Source of the DNA: an uncultured Gammaproteobacteria bacterium
GTDB lineage: Bacteria; Pseudomonadota; Gammaproteobacteria; Pseudomonadales; Azotimanducaceae
Direction of reading: 5' to 3'
DNA length: 64,000 bases
Assembly (NCBI GenBank): GCA_913043815.1
Contig: CAJWNY010000001.1
Coordinates: 1-64,000, forward strand
This document shows positions 55,113 to 64,000 of the stretch, in pieces. The notes under the pieces were generated by a model. That model was not told where the DNA came from, made no database searches, and was given only the letters and a program-made list of their open reading frames with translations. The number at the start of each line of letters is the position of its first letter. The stretch's first letter is position 1. A program made the position numbers and the translations under genes.

Positions 55113-57059
55113 TTACAAATGCTCGTTCGTTATCTTAAGGCGTCCCCGCCGGTCGATATTGACCAGTTCAAGGGTTCGCTGAAAGCGCCCGTTAGGGTTG
55201 AGTTGAACTGTTCCGGTTGCCATAGAAAGCCTAAAGGAACCATTTAAAAGCGTTCGTCCGGACTGATTCAGCAGGTGTATCCAAGTTGCCAGTTGGTAGG
55301 CATCATAGCCCAGTGCATACAGTTCAACTAACGGTGACTCTTTTAGCCCGTAGGTGCTAACCAAATTTCTCATATTGAGGTTTGAACTGGCGAGAATTGG
55401 TAATTCAGTGACAGTAAATCCCGCAAGTTCCTTTATGTTGACGCCGCCCCGTAGACTTTGGGAGGTAGCATATACGGGTAGGTTATCCGCAAAGTGGAAG
55501 CGCAATGCTGGTACTAAAGCGCGGGACTCCACGTTGCTTGTTAGTGCTACAACAGCATCTAGGTCTAGCCTGGCTCTGGGTAGAAATTGGATTTCTTGAT
55601 CAAACAACAGCGTCAGTTCGTTTTTTCGGGCAATACTGTCGGCAACACCCATTGAGCCTCCAACCGCGCCGGTTACTTCCTTGATCTGATCGAATCTCGC
55701 CACGCTCACTGGATATGGCCAAAGCGCTTGAAATTCCGCCAATGCGCGTTGGGACCAAGTTTGGCTGCTATGAACCACAAGAACGCGCTGATGTTCACTC
55801 TCCATTAGTGCGTTCGCTAGGGTCGCTGCTTCATTTTCAATTGCTGCGCCTAACTGATAAGTTTCGCTTCTTTGCGTCAGTGCTGAAGGGTTGTCTTGAG
55901 TCTCGGGCGCTTGCTCTAGATAGTTTAGTAGCAACGCTGGCATATTGGCTCGTGCGGCAAGTTCAGCCACGGTCTGCGCTTTGTCTTTCCGCAGTGGGCC
56001 AATAATAAGATCGGCACCCTCTGCTTTTGCCCTGGCAACTAAGTCCTTCAGCGGGGCGCTTGCTGAATCGTATAAAATGAGCGATCTAGATCTAGCTGCT
56101 TGTGCGCCTGCGAGGGAGCTTGGCACCTGCAAAAAATTCCGCTCCAGCACACCGTCTTCTGGCTGGAAGAATTTGTTCAGTGTCTCGAGTTGCGTATTGG
56201 GTTGCGCATCTGATTGTGTATTAGGTTGAGGGTACAGTCTGCTGTCCGCAAAGTAGCCGCCCAGAAAGCCATCACGAACTGCATCGCCAGCATTGCTTAG
56301 CCGTCCGGTTAGCGGCAGCAACAGCGCTACTTTGGGCGAGCTATAACGCTGTAGATTTTTTAGCATGCTCGGCAGTCGTTGTGCAGCGCTATGATTAGGA
56401 TTGAGGCTAGTCCACTGAGCCAGCGCGAGCTTTGCGCGATCTACTGACCCTGAGGTAAATATGCTGTCACGCAGCGTCCACCAGCCCCGTTCCAGTTCAT
56501 TACTAAATTGTTTGTCCGGTGAGTTAGCCAACATTAAGGCCGACCATATTGCGTCTTGAAGGTCTTGTTTGTTTGCTGGGACCTCAGCGCTCGCGCCGTG
56601 TTCTTGTTGCAGACGAATTAAGTTGCGGGTGCTGCACGAATAATCTTCCAAGCCATCACAAAACCCAATGATCACTTTTAGGTCTTGTCGATTGGGGTTG
56701 GATACCAAATTCATCAGTACAAGCGCCCGGGCTTGGTCGCCAAGCTGGCCATAGGCTATTGCAGATAATCGCTGGTATTGATCGCTAAGAGGGGCGGGTA
56801 GGGTGTCCGGTTTTAGGCTTTTGAGCAAATTCAGCGCAGCTAAACTTTGCTCAGCGTTAATTTGGGCCGAGGCGTTGTTCAGAACTAGGGTGACCGCTTT
56901 ATATTGGCTGCTCGAATACTGTTCTGTGCTCAAGCTAGGCGAAGTGATTTTCTCGCGATCTCGTGGAAATTTATTTTGCACATCTGCTGATTGTGGGGTG
57001 CTTTGGCAGCCATTCATGGTCAGAATGATTAAACAAAGAATTATCGAGCGTTTGGGCAT
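55113..57059 (-). CDS. lpoA: penicillin-binding protein activator LpoA (LppC)
   Basis: lipoprotein N-terminus, periplasmic-binding-like domain (VALLLPLTGRLSNAGDAVRDGFL). Confidence 0.92.
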   Translation of the reverse strand: MPKRSIILCLIILTMNGCQSTPQSADVQNKFPRDREKITSPSLSTEQYSSSQYKAVTLVLNNASAQINAEQSLAALNLLKSLKPDTLPAPLSDQYQRLSAIAYGQLGDQARALVLMNLVSNPNRQDLKVIIGFCDGLEDYSCSTRNLIRLQQEHGASAEVPANKQDLQDAIWSALMLANSPDKQFSNELERGWWTLRDSIFTSGSVDRAKLALAQWTSLNPNHSAAQRLPSMLKNLQRYSSPKVALLLPLTGRLSNAGDAVRDGFLGGYFADSRLYPQPNTQSDAQPNTQLETLNKFFQPEDGVLERNFLQVPSSLAGAQAARSRSLILYDSASAPLKDLVARAKAEGADLIIGPLRKDKAQTVAELAARANMPALLLNYLEQAPETQDNPSALTQRSETYQLGAAIENEAATLANALMESEHQRVLVVHSSQTWSQRALAEFQALWPYPVSVARFDQIKEVTGAVGGSMGVADSIARKNELTLLFDQEIQFLPRARLDLDAVVALTSNVESRALVPALRFHFADNLPVYATSQSLRGGVNIKELAGFTVTELPILASSNLNMRNLVSTYGLKESPLVELYALGYDAYQLATWIHLLNQSGRTLLNGSFRLSMATGTVQLNPNGRFQRTLELVNIDRRGRLKITNEHL

Positions 57060-57894
57060 GTCAGGAATACTCTATGTGGTTGCCACACCTATTGGACACC
57101 TAGGAGACTTTACTACGCGAGGGGCAGAAGTCCTTAACCAAGTGAAGATCATAGCCGCGGAGGATACCAGACGTACGCGCGTGCTGTTAACGCATATTGG
57201 CCATAAAGGCTGTGAGCTGTTGAGCTTGCACGAACACAACGAAGATCGGATCAGCGAAAATTTGGTTCGCCGGCTAAATGCTGGCGACAGTGTCGCCTTG
57301 GTTTCTGATGCTGGAACACCGTTGATAAACGATCCAGGCTTTCAGTTATTGCAACTGGCTTGGCAGGAAAAAATCCGTGTAGTGCCTATCCCAGGTGCTT
57401 GCTCCATCACGACGGCGTTGAGCGTTTGCCCTATCCCATGTCAGCCATTTCGCTTTGTGGGGTTTTTGTCGGCTAAAGCGAAAGTACGTCAACAGGCGCT
57501 TAGCCAATGGTTGCTGATGCCTGAAGCCTTGGTGTTTTTAGAGTCGCCCCACCGCATCAGGGGAACGCTCACGGATATCGCGGCGTTAAGTAATAAGCGC
57601 ATGTTGATTGGGCGAGAAATGACCAAGCAATTTGAAACTTTTATGGTTGGCCCAGCGGAGCAATTGCTGGGTGAGTTAGCTGAGCAACCAAAAGGTGAGT
57701 TTGTTTGTATTGTGGAAGCGGGTAAACAGGTTACCCAGGGCTTTGAAATTGCGCATGTGCTTGAGGCTCTGTTGAAAGAATTGCCACCAACTCAAGCGTC
57801 GCGAATTGCGGCAAGCATATGTGGGGTGCGTAAAAAAGAGGCCTACCAAATTGCATTGCAAATGAACTCAAAGGGCGCTGAAAAAGACACTTAA
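57058..57894 (+). CDS. rsmI: 16S rRNA 2'-O-ribose C1402 methyltransferase RsmI
   Basis: LYVVATPIGHLGDFTTRGAEVL; AAEDTRRTRVLL; VSDAGTPLINDPG. Confidence 0.95.
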   Translation: MSGILYVVATPIGHLGDFTTRGAEVLNQVKIIAAEDTRRTRVLLTHIGHKGCELLSLHEHNEDRISENLVRRLNAGDSVALVSDAGTPLINDPGFQLLQLAWQEKIRVVPIPGACSITTALSVCPIPCQPFRFVGFLSAKAKVRQQALSQWLLMPEALVFLESPHRIRGTLTDIAALSNKRMLIGREMTKQFETFMVGPAEQLLGELAEQPKGEFVCIVEAGKQVTQGFEIAHVLEALLKELPPTQASRIAASICGVRKKEAYQIALQMNSKGAEKDT

Positions 57895-58047
57895 CGACAA
57901 CTTTGTGAGCTACCGTAGTGCTCAAAATATTGGGTAGAGCACTTTTGGCATCGGAAAACACTCACTATTAATGAGGTGTTTGTCGTCGCTACTCAGCACA
58001 GCTATAAAAACCTTGTGTCACAGAGGCTGAATCCTTACTCTGGCGCC

Positions 58048-58410
<363 letters not shown>

Positions 58411-58672
58411 AATTTTATTCTAGTCTGGTAGGCACCTGCTGCGCGTTCCTGCTGAGCAAAGTACATAGCAAAGTGCTGAATAACGTACTGAGCAGAATCA
58501 GCTCAACTTAATGTAGTTTCGAGCTTATGCTGGCATAGCTATGCTTTATCGAAGATATTTTCAATTTTTTTATCTTTTTGAAGAAAAAACTTCTTATTTT
58601 TCCGCAGCTTATAGGCTTTATCTGTATTTTATTTCCTTGACTCTCACTAAGCGCCTATATAGTGTCGCAATC

Positions 58673-58697
58673 TGGTTAAAAGTGGAGAAAAGTGGGG
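58673..58697 (+). promoter_or_regulatory. putative MraZ operator, three direct TGGNN repeats
   Basis: TGGTTaaaagTGGAGaaaagTGGGG, exact 10-bp period, ~190 bp upstream of mraZ. Confidence 0.65.
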
Positions 58698-58887
58698 ATC
58701 GTTCCCGGAACGTGCAAAATAACTTGGGCGAGGGCGAAGAGTTCTTAGGTCCCTACAAACCAGTGGTAGATGATCGGTAGCAATATATTTTCTCCGTTTC
58801 GTGATTTTTCCTCTGCTAGAGCGCTGATGCTACATCAGCGAAGTTGCTTTCCTTGCCATTTTGGAACCACCTCCCGCGGCTAAAGAA

Positions 58888-59346
58888 ATGTTTCGTGGTA
58901 TCAACAGTGCAACACTTGATGGGAAGGGCCGCATGGCGCTGCCAACCCGTACTCGTGAAACGCTGTCTGCGTTTAGCGAAAATAAAGTCGTTGTCACCAT
59001 AGACATGCGCGAACCCTGCCTGCTTTTGTACCCATTATCCGAATGGGAAATCGTCCAGCGCAAATTGGAGGGCCTTTCGAATATTGCCTCCCAAGCGCGC
59101 CTGTTGCAAAGGTTGTTAATTGGCCATGCCACCGATTTGGATTTAGACGCCAATGGGCGTCTGCTTTTCCCTAGCCTGTTGCGTGGCTACTCTCAGCTAG
59201 AGAAAAAGCTGGTGCTTGTTGGGCAAGGCAACAAAATAGAAATTTGGTCAGAACAAAATTGGCAACAGCGTATGAGCGTCTGGCTCGAAGACGGTGCCTC
59301 AGCGCTGGTTGAAAATGCTGATATGTTTGAAGGCTTGTCAGTTTGA
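58888..59346 (+). CDS. mraZ: transcriptional regulator MraZ
   Basis: MFRGINSATLDGKGRMALPTRTRE; first gene of dcw cluster; ORF-track start 27 nt upstream judged less likely. Confidence 0.95.
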   Translation: MFRGINSATLDGKGRMALPTRTRETLSAFSENKVVVTIDMREPCLLLYPLSEWEIVQRKLEGLSNIASQARLLQRLLIGHATDLDLDANGRLLFPSLLRGYSQLEKKLVLVGQGNKIEIWSEQNWQQRMSVWLEDGASALVENADMFEGLSV

Positions 59347-60401
59347 GAGCGTTTGCCCAGCCATCATTTGTTCCGACGCGGCAAGCGCAATGGACAGGAT
59401 CTAACTCAGTCGCTGAGCTCACCCAAGAGATAAAATCTGAAGAAGTAGATTTTGGTGGCGGTGCATCCAAGGCTGCGTCGGAAGAACACATTCCGGTGCT
59501 ATTGCGCGAGGTTGTGCACTCGCTCATTCAGGCTGATTCCGGTATTTATGTCGATGGCACATATGGCCGTGGTGGTCACTGCCGCTCTATGCTTGCCAGG
59601 TTAGCCCCAGATGCCAAAATGATTGGCTTAGATCGTGACCCTGAAGCGGTTGCGGCAGCCCAAATGTTAGCGCAAGCAGATCCTCGCTTCAGTATTTTCC
59701 ACGCACGCTTTTCTCAGTTGGCGGACGTGCTTGAGCAAGCCGGTATAGTGGGCGGAGCCCAAGGCATTCTGTTAGATATTGGTGTTTCGTCGCCTCAAAT
59801 AGACGATGCCAGTCGCGGTTTTAGTTTTAAATCCGATGGGCCACTAGACATGCGCATGGACCCCACTCAGGGTCTGAGCGCAGCGGAATGGCTAAACACT
59901 TCAGTTGAAGAGGATATTGCCAAAGTGCTCTTCGTGCACGGAGAGGAGCGTAATTCTCGCCGCATAGCCAAAAATATTGTCGCGGCCCGCCCGCTAAGCA
60001 CCACTTTGCAACTAGCGGATATAGTTGAAGCCTGTGTGCCACGCAATCGCAACAATATGAGCAAGCACCCTGCGACTAAAACATTTCAAGCTATTCGCAT
60101 TTTTATAAATGCGGAGGACCAAGAGCTTCGCGCAGGCCTTGAGCATGCTTTTGCAGCCTTAGCCATTGGCGGGCGGTTAGCGGTGATCTCCTTTCATTCG
60201 TTGGAAGACCGGCAAGTTAAGCATGTGTTCAGAGGTTTAAGTCGTCCGCCGAGTATGCCGCGGCGATTGCCAGTACGGCACAGCGATCAGGGCATTAGCG
60301 CGCGACTTATTGGCAAAAGTATTAAAGCGCAATCTGATGAGCTGGCGACTAATCCGCGAGCGCGTAGCGCAACCCTACGGGTTATAGAGAGGATTTGTTA
60401 G
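59343..60401 (+). CDS. rsmH: 16S rRNA m4C1402 methyltransferase RsmH (TTG start, N-terminal extension)
   Basis: EEHIPVLLREVVHSL, VDGTYGRGGHCRSML, ISFHSLEDRQVK. Confidence 0.95.
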   Translation: MRAFAQPSFVPTRQAQWTGSNSVAELTQEIKSEEVDFGGGASKAASEEHIPVLLREVVHSLIQADSGIYVDGTYGRGGHCRSMLARLAPDAKMIGLDRDPEAVAAAQMLAQADPRFSIFHARFSQLADVLEQAGIVGGAQGILLDIGVSSPQIDDASRGFSFKSDGPLDMRMDPTQGLSAAEWLNTSVEEDIAKVLFVHGEERNSRRIAKNIVAARPLSTTLQLADIVEACVPRNRNNMSKHPATKTFQAIRIFINAEDQELRAGLEHAFAALAIGGRLAVISFHSLEDRQVKHVFRGLSRPPSMPRRLPVRHSDQGISARLIGKSIKAQSDELATNPRARSATLRVIERIC

Positions 60402-60761
60402 ATGGCGCTGCGCGAGGTCAAAACCTTGAAGCCTAAACAGCTTGCCAAGAAAAGCTTATTCAAAGCGACGGCTGTACTTAAGCAGCAAAAATCCGTCCCA
60501 GCGCAATGGGTTGCCGGCATGGTTATTTTATTGGCTGGCATCCTTTATAGTGGTCTGCAGTTAGTTGAATCTGCAGACGAAATGCGCTTTTTGTACCGTT
60601 CTATGGACGAGTTACAAACAAATCAGAATGTTCTGATGGCTAATTACAGTAGGCTCTTATTGGAGCGCAGTACGTTAGCGAGTATGCAAACCGTTGAGGT
60701 TGTGGCGACTACCGAACTGCAGATGTTTTTCCCGAAAGATATTGTACAGGTGAATAATTGA
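60402..60761 (+). CDS. ftsL: cell division protein FtsL
   Basis: small single-TM protein between rsmH and ftsI. Confidence 0.9.
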   Translation: MALREVKTLKPKQLAKKSLFKATAVLKQQKSVPAQWVAGMVILLAGILYSGLQLVESADEMRFLYRSMDELQTNQNVLMANYSRLLLERSTLASMQTVEVVATTELQMFFPKDIVQVNN

Positions 60762-62464
60762 AGCCCTGGCGACACTATCTAGTGTTGTGCGCCTTTTTGT
60801 TGGTGGGCGTTGGCTTGTCCGTGAGAGTGTTATATCTAGGCGTTACCGAGCGCGAGTTCTTGCAACAAGAAGGGGATGAGCGCTCCGTACATAAAGAGGT
60901 TATCCCCGGCATGCGCGGGATGATTTACGACAGAAACGGTGAACCCTTAGCGGTAAGTACCCCAGTTTTTGCTGTGACTACAAACCCCCGGCTCGCCAAG
61001 TTCAAGGAGTTGGAATTACAGCAAATCGCTGATGCGTTGGGGTTGAGCAAAGAAGCTGTGCGCAAAAAAGTTGAAGACAATAAAGACAAAGGATTTCTTT
61101 ACCTGAAACGGCGTCTGAGCTGGGTTAAGAGTAATGCCCTCAAACAGCTTGATATCAGCCACCTTACCTTAGAGCCGGAATACCAGCGTTACTACCCCGC
61201 CGGAGAAATTGCATCTCATGTGGTCGGCATTACTGATTTAGACGGCAAGGGTATTGAAGGGCTTGAATCTAATTTTGAAACAAGTTTGCGTGGCCACGCT
61301 GGGGCAAAAACCGTATTAAGAGATCGCAAGAAAAATTCAATCCGTGATTTGGATTACCTAAGCTCACCTAGATATGGCGAGGACCTAAATCTAACGATAG
61401 ATTTACGCCTACAATTTATCGCTTATCGCGAATTGAAGGCAGCCGTGAATAGTCACCAAGCAGTAAGTGGCTCCCTAATCATGCTGGATGCGAAAACTGG
61501 CGAAATCTTAGCAATGGTTAATCAACCTTCGTTTAATCCCAATAGTGGCGACAAGCAGCAAAATACAATGCGTAATCGCGCAGTAGTGGACGCCTATGAG
61601 CCGGGATCCACCATTAAACCGTTTACCGCTCTTGCGGCATTAGAAAGCGGCCGCTATACGCCAGAAACGATAATTGATACTGCTCCTGGATATTTTAAGG
61701 TGGGTAACAAACTGATTGAGGACCCGATAAATAGAAAAAGTCTATCATTGGGTCAGTCTATACAGAAGTCGAGTCAGGTTGCATTTGCCAAGCTTGCGTT
61801 AGATTTGGAACAAGATGCCATATTCGATGTGTTAGCGCGTGCGGGCTTGGGGAACTATGTCGGTGTTGAGTTGCCAGGCGAAGCCTATGGGAAATTGTCT
61901 AGTGCGCAGCTCAAGTATCCGGTTGTCCGCGCAACTCTGGCTTACGGATATGGGCTAAGTGTTTCGCCAATTCAACTTGCGCAAGCCTATCTAACGATAG
62001 CCAGCCATGGCTTGCGGCTTCCTATCAGTATTGTCAAAAGTGATGTGCCAGACACTGGTGAAAGAGTGTTTGAAGTGCAAGCGACGAAAGACGTTTTAAC
62101 AATGATGGAACTTGTGACTGCTCGCGAAGGAACCGCGGCTAAGGCCGCCGTGTCTGGTTATCGCGTGGCAGGTAAAACCGGTACGGCCCGAATGATTGGT
62201 GCTAATGGCTACGACGATGAGCGGCATATATCTTGGTTTGCTGGCGTGGCTCCTGTATCTGATCCAAAAGTGGTCATGATAATTGTAATTAACGAAGCCA
62301 AGGCCGGTCGCTCTGGCGGCGGTAAGGTTGCAGCGCCAGTATTTGCCAGAGTAGCTGAGCGCAGCTTGCGTTTGCTTGGCGTAAGCCCAGACAAAGTGGA
62401 TGTTGATTTAGCGCGCGCCCCGACAGAAGCGTCCGCTCCCATTGGATTTGGGGGGCGAGGATGA
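60758..62464 (+). CDS. ftsI: peptidoglycan transpeptidase FtsI (PBP3)
   Basis: RGMIYDRNGEPLAVS, SxxK PGSTIKPF, KTGTAR. Confidence 0.96.
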   Translation: MKPWRHYLVLCAFLLVGVGLSVRVLYLGVTEREFLQQEGDERSVHKEVIPGMRGMIYDRNGEPLAVSTPVFAVTTNPRLAKFKELELQQIADALGLSKEAVRKKVEDNKDKGFLYLKRRLSWVKSNALKQLDISHLTLEPEYQRYYPAGEIASHVVGITDLDGKGIEGLESNFETSLRGHAGAKTVLRDRKKNSIRDLDYLSSPRYGEDLNLTIDLRLQFIAYRELKAAVNSHQAVSGSLIMLDAKTGEILAMVNQPSFNPNSGDKQQNTMRNRAVVDAYEPGSTIKPFTALAALESGRYTPETIIDTAPGYFKVGNKLIEDPINRKSLSLGQSIQKSSQVAFAKLALDLEQDAIFDVLARAGLGNYVGVELPGEAYGKLSSAQLKYPVVRATLAYGYGLSVSPIQLAQAYLTIASHGLRLPISIVKSDVPDTGERVFEVQATKDVLTMMELVTAREGTAAKAAVSGYRVAGKTGTARMIGANGYDDERHISWFAGVAPVSDPKVVMIIVINEAKAGRSGGGKVAAPVFARVAERSLRLLGVSPDKVDVDLARAPTEASAPIGFGGRG

Positions 62465-63924
62465 CCATGATTATAGAGGCTGTTGTACAAGATTTAGTTA
62501 ACGATTCCCCTTCCATGGAGCATCGCGGCAGTTTTGGTCTTTGTGAAAATTCTGCCATGGTGTTAACTGACGATATATTCATTGCAAGTGCCGCGGATCC
62601 ATCTCAGCGGGAAAAGCACATTGAGCAAGCTTTAGCCGCTGGCGCTGCTGCAGTTATATACGATCGAGACGGAACGCCACCTATTGAGCGCGGCGTTCCT
62701 ATGTTGGGTGTTGCAGATTTGGCCATTCGTAAAAGCGCGCTTGCCGTTAAATTCTTTGCGTCGCCCAGTGCTAACGTTGAGTGTGTTGGCATCACGGGCA
62801 CAAATGGTAAGACATCAATTGGTTTCCACGTGGCCAATTTTAGCGATTCGCTGGGTGTGCCTTGTGGGTATTGCGGCACTTTAGGCTGGGGGCGTGTGAC
62901 GCAATTGGCTGAAGCTGCGTTAACTACACCCAACGCTGTCGAGATGCAGCGACGAATTGCTAGTCTTCGCCAAAACAATGTTACCCGCTTGGCGTTAGAA
63001 GTGAGCTCTCATGCGCTGGCTCAGGGCCGCATCGATGATGTGCAGATGGACGTGGCAGTGTTTTCCAACCTTACTCGCGACCACTTAGATTTTCATAAAA
63101 CAATGGATGACTACGGTCACGCCAAAGCGCGGCTCTTTACTCATTGGCCTCTTAAGCTTGCCGTTATAAATAGTGACGATGCCTTTGGTCGGAGCTTGGC
63201 TGTGACCAATCGCGCTCAAGAGGTGATTAGTTATGGTAAAGGCGGTGATGTGAGTTGGCGTGCTTTTTCTGTGAGCAAAGGTATGGATGTGAAGTTTGCT
63301 ACCCCTTGGGGCAAGGTAAGTTGCGTGTTACCGGTTGCGGCAGATTTTGCCGTTGCCAACATAGCTGCCTCGTTAGCTGTGATGATGGGTATGGGGCATA
63401 AATTACCCGATGTCTGCAATGCACTGCAAAACATGCGCGTAGTTCCTGGGCGTATGCAGGTGTTAAATAGCGGCTCAAACAGCCCCAAAGTTGTGGTCGA
63501 CTATGCGCATACTCCTGACGCAGTGCACAAAGTGCTGGCTGCCATAAGACCCCAGTGTCGCGGCAATGTTATCTGTGTGGTGGGTTGTGGAGGTGATCGA
63601 GATCGGGGCAAGCGGCCTGAGATGGCGAAGCTTGCCTTTGCGGGTAGCAACACAGTGTGGCTGACATCTGATAATCCGCGTAGTGAAGATCCTGAGAGCA
63701 TTATCCAAGACATGTTAGCGGGCGTTCCAAAGGATGCGTCCTGCCAAGTGCATACGCAAGTCGATAGGGCAAAGTGCATTCAGGCGGCTATCGAATCAGC
63801 TGGACCTGATGACGTGGTTTTAATTGCGGGAAAAGGGCATGAGAACACCCAAGAAATACTAGGCCAGCACAATCGCTTTAGCGACGTTGACTATGCTGAG
63901 GATTTATTAAGGAGTATGCGTTAA
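62461..63924 (+). CDS. murE: UDP-MurNAc-L-Ala-D-Glu--2,6-diaminopimelate ligase MurE
   Basis: GITGTNGKTS P-loop, EVSSHAL, DNPR meso-DAP specificity motif. Confidence 0.95.
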   Translation: MTMIIEAVVQDLVNDSPSMEHRGSFGLCENSAMVLTDDIFIASAADPSQREKHIEQALAAGAAAVIYDRDGTPPIERGVPMLGVADLAIRKSALAVKFFASPSANVECVGITGTNGKTSIGFHVANFSDSLGVPCGYCGTLGWGRVTQLAEAALTTPNAVEMQRRIASLRQNNVTRLALEVSSHALAQGRIDDVQMDVAVFSNLTRDHLDFHKTMDDYGHAKARLFTHWPLKLAVINSDDAFGRSLAVTNRAQEVISYGKGGDVSWRAFSVSKGMDVKFATPWGKVSCVLPVAADFAVANIAASLAVMMGMGHKLPDVCNALQNMRVVPGRMQVLNSGSNSPKVVVDYAHTPDAVHKVLAAIRPQCRGNVICVVGCGGDRDRGKRPEMAKLAFAGSNTVWLTSDNPRSEDPESIIQDMLAGVPKDASCQVHTQVDRAKCIQAAIESAGPDDVVLIAGKGHENTQEILGQHNRFSDVDYAEDLLRSMR

Positions 63925-64000
63925 TGCTGCTGTGGTTAACCGATTATCTATCTGCGTATGTTGGCGGGTTCGTAGTCTTCCAGTATCTGACTCTTCGTAC
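63924..64000 (+). CDS. mraY: MraY phospho-MurNAc-pentapeptide transferase, N-terminus (truncated by window edge)
   Basis: TAATG overlap with murE stop; MLLWLTDYLSAYVGGFVVFQYLTLR matches MraY N-terminus. Confidence 0.85.
   Translation, partial: MLLWLTDYLSAYVGGFVVFQYLTLR

Noticed and set aside
54789-55247. 152-aa + strand ORF
   Set aside because: Antisense to yraN/lpoA 3' end; no protein family features.

Overview
64-kb window of a chromosomal backbone from a gammaproteobacterium (gene order resembles Pseudomonas/Cellvibrionales-type genomes). It is almost entirely housekeeping genes: lptD(partial)-surA-pdxA-rsmA-apaG-apaH; cca; folB/tsaD; rpsU-yqeY-dnaG-rpoD; a CAU-anticodon tRNA gene; single-chain glyS; an SDR gene; gatCAB; mreBCD-maf-rng-yhdP-tldD; yjgA; pmbA; the rpoN/hpf/ptsN/rapZ/npr cluster; lptB-lptA-lptC-kdsC-yrbG; ibaG-murA-hisG-hisD; zapE; rplM-rpsI-petABC-sspAB; dolP-yraN-lpoA; rsmI-rnpB; and the start of the dcw cluster (mraZ-rsmH-ftsL-ftsI-murE-mraY partial). 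No CRISPR, prophage, IS element or defence island was seen. The standout is downstream of rpoD: the tRNA (Ile2-like, CAU anticodon) is split at the anticodon 3' edge by a 372-nt insertion with the hallmarks of an ORF-less group I (IC3-like) self-splicing intron. Other points of interest: murF, kdsD and the mla operon missing from their usual positions; a dimeric-type GlyRS; an mreC with no canonical start codon (AUC where AUG is expected); a frameshifted, start-less yraN; an mgtE remnant coupled to npr; an in-frame 22-aa tandem duplication in MreD; and a three-repeat MraZ operator with exact 10-bp period.
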